The notes under the pieces: model-generated | The model's input: the letters and a program-made list of their open reading frames with translations, nothing else | What the model was told of the DNA's origin: nothing | Database searches by the model: none | Position numbers and translations under genes: made by a program | From: Prostheceraeus crozeri | Lineage: Eukaryota > Platyhelminthes > Polycladida > Euryleptidae | DNA length: 64,000 bases | Assembly: GCA_907163375.1 (NCBI GenBank) | Contig: CAJQUW010005733.1 | Location: forward strand, 1-64,000 | Direction: 5' to 3' | Shown: positions 57,649 to 64,000 of the stretch, piece by piece | Layout: each line of letters starts with the position of its first letter | How positions within the stretch are numbered: position 1 is the first letter of the stretch

Positions 57649-59305
57649 TAATTTGAAAATAAAAAGGAATTAGCCGAACTTTATGATTCTCATTTTCGAC
57701 CTCGTTCCCTGTAGACCCCAGAGTTGGATTTCCTGCGTCCGTCTCGACTTGTCCAGAGGTGACATGATTCCATCTCACCCACTGTATGCAATGGTAGCAA
57801 CTGACAGAAGTTGATACCATATTCGTCTCCTTTTGGCTTACATGAGTGGCTAAGCACGCGCAATGCATGAAGTAGCTCGTATAGGTGAACACACGAGCTT
57901 CAGTTGCCACATTTTAGACTGAATTTATCAAATGAAAAGCTATAGGCACATATATTTGACTCATTTTTTCTCCGCAGTAAATTCTTGAAATGCAAATGTG
58001 ATTCCCACGATATAAATATGCTGTCTGTGCGTTTAAAGTGGTGCCAATGTTCTAGTTACAGTGCGGACACTATTCGATTTTCGCGCGATTCCGAATATTT
58101 TGAGATTCAGTGACTAGAAGTTTACAGTTAATTTAACTTGCATTATTTTTCATTTCTAGACCATTTTTCATTAAGAGTCCGATCATTTCCATTAAAATTG
58201 AGAGCATGTGACACTCATAGTCTATTTAGACTGAATATATGACTCTCATTAATTAATGCGATCCTCTATTTTTTAATGCTTGGAGAAACAGCACAACAAA
58301 TCAGAGCCCATAAAAAATCGCAGTGAAGGCATGAAAAGTCTTGACAATCTATTAATAAGATTCTGCTGCAAATCTGCCATCACAGAAGCACTGCAACTAG
58401 GTTGGGTAAAATCTTGTGTTTGATGGGCCTACCCAAGATTACCAAAGACCCGAGATTTTCATGAAACCCAACCTTGACTGCAAGTACATGCGTAATGTGC
58501 ATGCACCATGAAGTAGGTATATTATTGATATTTTTATTTTCATCGAACATGGCCGTATAGGAGTTCAGGAATTTGCCGTTTCTTCTATCAGTCCTGAAAT
58601 ATGCATAATTATGCATCAATTAAATCAAGCAATCAGACTTGTAACGTTTGCAAAACATTAGCAAATGTAATAGAGAGACGTCCTCAGACTTGGACAATTT
58701 TAAGCACAAAAATTCTGTGACAGCCATAGACACTGAGCTTTGCCTTACATGGGTTCGTCAGCACGGTTAGGAATGGCCCACACTAGCTAAAAATATCTAC
58801 CATTGGCATTCTATAATCTTAATGATTATCAGCCGCACGGCATAGCCAGGATAGATAAACACAGAACAGCCTGTTGTGCAGTCATTCAGCTTGCTCAGCC
58901 ATTCAGGATATTTTAATGTAATTTGGGCAATTACGAGTCGCACTGACGAGCCCTTGTAGGGAGAAAGCGCAACGTCTACTGTACTGCTGTCAAGGAATTT
59001 TTGTGACTTCCTTCACGGCATGTATGATTCATATAAATCGTGTACCTGGCCTATTCGAACGTGTTAACTGCTGGTGTAAAGTAATGCATTCCTGCTGTGT
59101 GAGGATTTCACAAGGCAACTCTGTCAGCTATATATGATCTCAAGATTGCAATTATCTCAAGCAATGAAGCAGTGAATAGAAACATTGTTTCTACCTCATC
59201 AAGCAAATTCCATTGAGATGTCACAATGCAAAACAATCGCGCGATTCTTGGTTATTCAAGAACATTATATATATTTATCAAATCAAATCTCAACAGTTGT
59301 AACCA

Positions 59306-59347
59306 CCACGAGACATGTTTCGGCCTGTTGGGCCTCATCAGTCGTGG
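59306..59347 (-). ncRNA. Hammerhead ribozyme, type I, minimal stem III
   Basis: This is the exact mirror of the plus-strand copy. On the minus strand: stem I CCACGA (59347-59342), core CTGATGA, stem II GGCC-CAACA-GGCC, GAAA, C-AT-G stem III, TC cleavage site, stem I TCGTGG. All conserved core bases are present. Confidence 0.85.
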
Positions 59348-59442
59348 GTAGGTTTGAACCAGCGACGTTGGAGCTAGAGGACGTGCAAGCATACCCTCTA
59401 ATAGCATATCCTCTAGCTCCAACGTCGCTGGTTCAAACCTAC

Positions 59443-59484
59443 CCACGACTGATGAGGCCCAACAGGCCGAAACATGTCTCGTGG
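59443..59484 (+). ncRNA. Hammerhead ribozyme, type I, minimal stem III
   Basis: Stem I CCACGA (59443-59448) pairs with TCGTGG (59479-59484). The core is CTGATGA (59449-59455). Stem II is GGCC (59456-59459) with GGCC (59465-59468), loop CAACA. GAAA is 59469-59472. Stem III is only C-G with a two-base loop plus the A-T pair, and cleavage is predicted after C 59478. Very short stem III is typical of hammerheads in Penelope elements and retrozymes, which usually cleave as dimers. Confidence 0.88.
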
Positions 59485-59543
59485 TGGTTACAACTGTTGA
59501 GATTTGATTTGATAAATTTATCAATTGCCAGGTTACTTGTCTA

Positions 59544-59545
<2 letters not shown>

Positions 59546-59580
<35 letters not shown>
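59546..59580. repeat. (TA)n microsatellite
   Basis: This TA run sits at the right end of the hammerhead insertion. Confidence 0.9.
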
Positions 59581-59581
<1 letters not shown>

Positions 59582-60801
59582 ATATTCAAGAACACATTGT
59601 GCTATTGAATTTAATGCGCTGCCTCGAAAGCAGGGATGAAACCCGGCCGAGATTTTCGGTCCGGTCCGGCAGCCGGCAACTTCCATGCAGGACGCCGGAG
59701 GCAAGCCGGCTTTACACCAGTAGCAAGTCACTAAAAATTCTGATAAGACTGACATTTAGCCTTTCAAAATTATTAACCAAGATAGGCCTACAAGATCCAA
59801 TTAAGATTGTCTATGCCTATCTAGCGTAGGTCTATGGAAATTTTTTTATGGAATAGCATTTTCACTTATGGCCTTGCAACACACCAAGCGCGTTACTCAT
59901 ATGAGAAGGCAATAATGATGTTTGTGATCGACTCTTTGCACGAATATGTTTCACTGAGAGGAATAGAGTGTAAAACTAGGTCTAATTATTGTTTCTCCGC
60001 AAATTAATATGATAAGTATACGGTACGGTTAGCCTAATTTACCATAACGCGAATTGCAAATCAATCTCGAATACCCAATTATTTTAATTTCACTGTAAGT
60101 TGTTATTATAGTCTGGAACAGGGATTATCTACGATAGATTCATGTCTTAAACAAAAAGAAAAGCGTGAGAAAAAGCTCCAATTATATATAAGTATATAAT
60201 TATATATTATAAGCTCCAAACTTAGGCGCTGATAATATTCTGTAGCATTTATCTTCGTCTATAATGTAGCAGATTAGTATGACATAGATACTCGGTTCCG
60301 GCGCACATCATTATATTATTACAGTTATCGTTATGTCTCGTGACCACTGATCATGCTTCTATCATATGTAATTATCATTTTATATCACCGCATCATCGCA
60401 CCCCATCATCTCGTATCCATACTTAACCCTTTCGATCCTATGACGACACGTTGTCGTCACGCTTACATGCGCTATGACGACAGCGTGTCGTCATGAGAAA
60501 TTTTGCTAACTGTTTAGGCGTGAAGTATTCCAGTTGCTTGTAAAACACGTTAGATGTTGTCTTTAGCGCATATTATGTGCAAACCAACTATATTTAATAG
60601 AATTAACCGCTGTAATGGTACATGTACATGTAGTAGGTTACATGTACCCGTACATCAATTCTATTGAGGACAAGTAATGCATTAGTTTCATGCTGCTGCG
60701 ATCAGCTGTGTCTTGTGTTTCTGCTGTCTTTACATGATCTGATTGTCGGCAATACAACTCAGCGGTTGCAGTGCGATGTCACCTGCATTCAGTCGAGCCA
60801 C

Positions 60802-61674
60802 CAGTGGCGGCTTTAGCGATCATGCCCTTCATGCTCAGCATGACGAAGTATTCTGTCTAATTTTCCTCCACACAAATCAACGATGCCAACCACAAGAAAG
60901 GGAAAGTTTTGAATCAACAAAAAAACTTCCAACATCATTTTCAAGCTTTGACAACATTTGATTACTATGTCAGATCATGTTGCTGTGATATTAAGGTCAT
61001 ACTCAATTAAGATTTATCAAGTAGCTAACTTGTTCTAAAAAATTCAGGGGAACGCAAGTCAATTCGAGCATACCTCATTTGTTATTGGCCGGATCATCTG
61101 ACGGGAGAACAATAGCAAAATCTGCGGATGACGATTTACATACTCCATCTCATGCCGTGGACGGGAAGCACAAATGATACGTATAGCTCGTTTCAACCAA
61201 CTAACGGTAGCTGATTGGACGGCAATCTGCTGATTTTATCGGTGTAGTGAAATCATGAGATGTCATCATGACATAAAATGATGCACATCATGAATAAAAT
61301 CATGACACAATTTCTGAAGGTATGGAAGCACGCTTTCGTGATCACAAAGATTTTGAATTTCTGAGCCTCCTGGATATGAATTTCTTTTCTTCTTATCAAT
61401 GGGATTTCCCTCACCATCTACTCCGATCTCTAAAATCTGCATATGAAGATTTTTTTGATATAAGTCGTCTCCAAAATGAATTAAAATTTATTTATCACGA
61501 TGATGACTTCAAGAAACCATTGAAAGACTTATTAAAATTCATTTTCTCTGAGGATTTACAAAAGAGCTTGCCCGAAGTTGTAAAACTTTTGAAACTGTGT
61601 TTGACCATCCCTATTTCGTCAGCCAGTAAAAATTGATGAGCATGACCTAACAGAAATCCATAGAGCCGCCACTG
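60802..61674. mobile_element. hAT element nested in the piggyBac
   Basis: The ends CAGTGGCGGCTTTAG and CATAGAGCCGCCACTG are inverted. The 8-bp duplication CGAGCCAC is perfect (60794-60801 and 61675-61682). It is an internally deleted derivative that keeps the last part of a transposase. It lies in the 5' non-coding part of the piggyBac. Confidence 0.92.
61322..61636 (+). pseudogene. hAT transposase C-terminal fragment (ZMYM1-like)
   Basis: The frame encodes 104 residues, of which ISRLQNELKFIYHDDDF and LPEVVKLLKLCLTIPISSAS match the C-terminal dimerisation region of hAT transposases related to zinc-finger MYM-type protein 1. The usual continuation (VERSFSALKRIK) is lost at the stop. The N-terminal part and RNase-H core are absent, so the fragment is the leftover of an internal deletion. 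The initiating ATG may be fortuitous. No function is expected. Confidence 0.7.
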
Positions 61675-61827
61675 CGAGCCACACATGAAGCATATTCAAA
61701 AGTATTGATTGATGGTGATTGTATAATGACGTCCGGTAAAGATTGCGCGTGGCTGATTCGTTGTTAGGTAGAGCAGCTTGCACGGTATATTGTCATTTGT
61801 CACAACTAATTTCTGATCATTCTTTCA

Positions 61828-63520
61828 ATGGCAGCGGCACTATCAAGTAGTACCAGGCACTCAACACGCAGAGTGCAGCCAGTCCGTCGCTATGGTTTTG
61901 ATTCTGATAACAGTGAAGACGATTCGGACAATGAAGATACGACTTTTGATCCTCCCCATATTACAGATGAGTCGTCTTCTGATGGCAGTGAAGATCTAGA
62001 AGCCAGTGCCGAAGATGGGTGGACTATCATCGAGCCGACAGATGTCAGTGATGCAACTAACTTTGTGTTTCTTGGAGAGTGGGGCTGGACAGATACGGAG
62101 ATTGACAGTACCGAATTTACTGTGAGAGACTACATAATCAAATTTCTACCAGACAATTTGTTTGAAACCCTCACAAAATGGGTGAATGACCGTGTCCTTA
62201 TTGAAAATGTTCGAATGATGGAGGAAGAGCAAGAAGAAATGCACTGGAAAATGTTACTATTTTAGAAATGAAGACATTTGTTGGTATTACTCTTCTAATG
62301 GGCATCGTAAAGAAACCCACAATCAGATCTTACTGGCAAACCGAAGAAATGATGACAACTCCCTTCTTTTTGCAACCAAAGTGTCTGAGTCGTGACAGAT
62401 ACATCGCTATTCTGAGATTCCTGAGATTCTCGGATCCATTTGCGGTGGACCCATCCAAGAAGGAAAGCAGACTTAGTGGTTTCTTCTCTATTGTGAATGA
62501 TCTTTGTTCTCAGTACCGACCACTTCAATCTCTGAGTTTGGATGAAAGTCTTGTATTATTCAAGGGAAGGCTTTCAATCAAGATGTTTATTCGGACGAAA
62601 AGATCCAGGTTTGGTGTGAAGTTATTCATTCTTGCAGATAGAACGGGATACATGATTTATTCTCAAATCTATGTTGGCAAGGATACCTGTTATGAAACCG
62701 GCGAGCCTGGTACTGAGGCGCTTTCGAATAGTGAAAAGATAGTCGTTCGATTACTTTCAAAGGCTGACATGCTTGACAGGGGATACGTCCTGAATATAGA
62801 CAATTGGTTTACAAGCTTGCGGCTGATAGAGTACCTTCTTTCGAGAAATACGGATGTTCGTGGAACATGCTGTCAGACCGCAAAGAGGAATTCCAAAAAT
62901 TCTTATTCAAAAGAAACTGCAACCTGTGTCATCGGCATTCGCTGAAAAGGACCGAATAATAGCGGTAAATTTCTGTGACAGAAAGGATGTTTATCTGATG
63001 TCCACGTGTGACAATGCTTCTCTGGTGCAAAAAGAAAGGATTTCAAAGGGCAATGTTCGAACCAATGTGCTCAAGCCATCAATTGTCGAGAATTACAATC
63101 AAGAAATGGGAGGGATAGATCTCACAGACCAAGTTATTCGTCAATACAACTGCGCTCGCAAATCGCATGCCTGGTACAAGAAGATCGGCCTGAATTGCAT
63201 TCTTCGGCTACTTTTCAATTCATGGGCTATATACAGAAAAGAGAAAGAAAGCAACGTGAGTTTCTTTGACTTCCTAAGGGATGCCATACGAGTCTTGACA
63301 GATTTGCAATCAACACCAAAGGGAGCCAGAAGAAAAAGACGACCATCAGAGGAACAGCGCACGACTACACATGTGCACATGTGCAAAAAAGAATCCCATC
63401 CACAACTGGCAAGAAAAATCCATTGAAGCGTTGCCGTGTCTGTTTCAGCAACGGAATCAGAAGAGAATCATGATACATCTGTGATTCGTACCCTGACAAG
63501 CCTGGGCTTTGCCTGGGTGA
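61828..63520 (+). pseudogene. piggyBac transposase, broken
   Basis: This is a DDD transposase. The acidic N-terminus (61828-62060) is typical of the family. A shifted frame from about 62255 carries LLMGIVKKPTIRSYWQT, SLDESLVLFKGRLSIKMFIR (first Asp), GVKLFILADRTGYMIYSQIY and VLNIDNWFTSLRLIEYLL (second Asp). A second shift near 62885 leads to NFCDRKDVYLMSTCDN and NQEMGGIDLTDQVIRQYNCA (third Asp). After a third shift near 63420 the cysteine-rich C-terminal domain appears (KRCRVCFSNGIRRES, then, past an in-frame TGA, DKPGLCLGDCF). All catalytic residues remain, but three frameshifts and one stop make it inactive. Expected length is about 560 residues, the normal size. Confidence 0.9.
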
Positions 63521-64000
63521 CTGTTTCAATAAGTTTAAACATGACTAATGTCCCACCAAGTGAAAATTTGATGATTTTTGTATTTTTAAAAAAATATAAA
63601 TTTTTTGGATAATTTCGACTGCTTTTGCATGTTTTCTGATGTTAGGGGACTATTCGATCTATTTGGCATCTTATTTAGTGTTGGTTGGGGTCAGGACAAC
63701 ACTTTTTGGTCGAGTAAACAGCATTTGAAAAATCCCGAAATTTTAGGATTTTTACAGGCAGCTAGATGAGGAAGCCATAGATGCGAAACAGGATCGAAAG
63801 GGTTAATTTTCATTGTAAAATCGCTATCATTCACAACATTAATTTTTGTATCACCCCAAAGCGTGTTTTCTGTTGAAAATGTAATATTTCAGCAAGATAA
63901 GTACAACACATGCCGATACATTGTTACCAAAATTCTACTGAAGAATGCTGCAAAATGATTGCATAGTGCATGTAATACATATATTTCCTTCTAAAATGCG

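Larger units (their letters stand above)
59265..59582. mobile_element. Palindromic hammerhead-bearing insertion (Penelope-type end or retrozyme-like)
   Basis: The 12-mer TATTCAAGAACA flanks the insertion (59253-59264 and 59583-59594). Inside, two arms of about 105 bp (59274-59382 and 59411-59517) are near-perfect inverted copies around a 28-bp centre, each with a complete hammerhead ribozyme. (TA)n follows at 59546-59580. A GGTTCAAACC box resembling a tRNA T-arm/B-box lies beside each ribozyme. No protein is encoded. Confidence 0.85.
60427..63802 (+). mobile_element. piggyBac DNA transposon, interrupted by a hAT
   Basis: The ends CCCTTTCGATCC and GGATCGAAAGGG are flanked by TTAA (60423-60426 and 63803-63806), the defining piggyBac duplication. 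Just inside the left end two near-palindromes built on GACGACA/TGTCGTC lie at 60441-60459 and 60474-60494. The transposase occupies 61828-63520. The element is about 3.4 kb including the 873-bp hAT. Confidence 0.93.
56386..64000 (+). other. First coding intron of SKIC2 (open-ended)
   Basis: It begins gtaagtgtag. No downstream helicase exon was recognised in the remaining 7.6 kb, so the intron probably continues past the window. It holds a pogo-like element, a hammerhead palindrome and a piggyBac. Stretches 57651-59252, 59595-60422 and 63807-64000 show nothing else firm; a lone CAGGGATGAAACCCGGCC hAT-like end lies at 59631. Confidence 0.6.

Noticed and set aside
59252-59755. Long overlapping frames on both strands around the hammerhead palindrome
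   Set aside because: They result from the inverted repeat, translating the same arm in both directions, and run into a (TA)n tract.
1-64000. CRISPR arrays, operons or bacterial-type genes
   Set aside because: Tandem repeats are few, long and without spacer structure; introns, LINEs, Penelope and Gypsy elements show this is animal DNA.
56400-64000. Further SKIC2 helicase exons
   Set aside because: No DEVHY, SAT or late helicase motifs were recognised on the plus strand in the rest of the window; short exons could be missed by eye.

Overview
The window is AT-rich eukaryotic DNA, most likely from an invertebrate animal. Two host genes have spliced, animal-type orthologues, and the rest is almost entirely transposable elements of animal type (hAT, piggyBac, pogo, CR1/L2-like LINE, Penelope, Ty3/Gypsy, Polinton-like). 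I cannot fix the phylum from sequence alone. A splice acceptor directly in front of the start codon of both host genes would fit a lineage with spliced-leader trans-splicing (for example tunicates or hydrozoans), but ordinary 5' UTR introns would look the same.

Host genes. (1) A complete STAMBP/AMSH deubiquitinase on the minus strand, in two coding exons (22290-22606 and 9452-10322) joined in phase across a 12-kb intron, giving 395 residues with every JAMM catalytic residue. (2) The first coding exon of a SKIC2/SKI2 (SKIV2L) RNA helicase on the plus strand (55383-56385). Its next exons are not visible and probably lie beyond the right edge. Two weak exon candidates lie near 49.2 and 49.8 kb.

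Layout. 1-2.4 kb: broken block of a capsid-bearing, Polinton-like element, followed by a repeat-rich tail. 2.9-7.6 kb: Ty3/Gypsy fossil on the minus strand. 7.6-8.2 kb: three tandem 198-bp repeats. 9.5-22.6 kb: STAMBP, whose intron holds a pogo-like MITE, two hAT elements with terminal repeats, a MITE interrupted by a third small element, and two foldback MITEs. 22.9-23.8 kb: nested inverted repeats. 23.8-29.6 kb: a 5.8-kb hAT element with its own decayed transposase, interrupted by a smaller hAT (carrying two perfect DR1 nuclear-receptor-type sites) and by a 2.45-kb CAC-ended transposon. 30.6-34.0 kb: hammerhead-like palindrome, then a nearly complete EN-RT LINE. 36.6-38.5 kb: two Penelope fragments. 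39.7-44.6 kb: a Gypsy element with near-identical LTRs. 45.8-47.5 kb: a 1.68-kb foldback element with perfect 8-bp target duplication. 51.9-54.5 kb: decayed retroelement with an unusual RT and an endonuclease-like tail. 55.4-64 kb: SKIC2 exon 1 and the start of its intron, which contains a pogo-like element, a head-to-head pair of hammerhead ribozymes flanked by a 12-bp target duplication, and a piggyBac element itself interrupted by a hAT.

STAMBP works at endosomes removing K63-linked ubiquitin, and SKIC2 drives 3'-5' mRNA decay with the exosome. They are divergent in orientation and nothing suggests a functional link. The most unusual signals are the palindromic hammerhead pair (59.3-59.5 kb), the multi-level nests of DNA transposons with readable target duplications, and the large foldback element.
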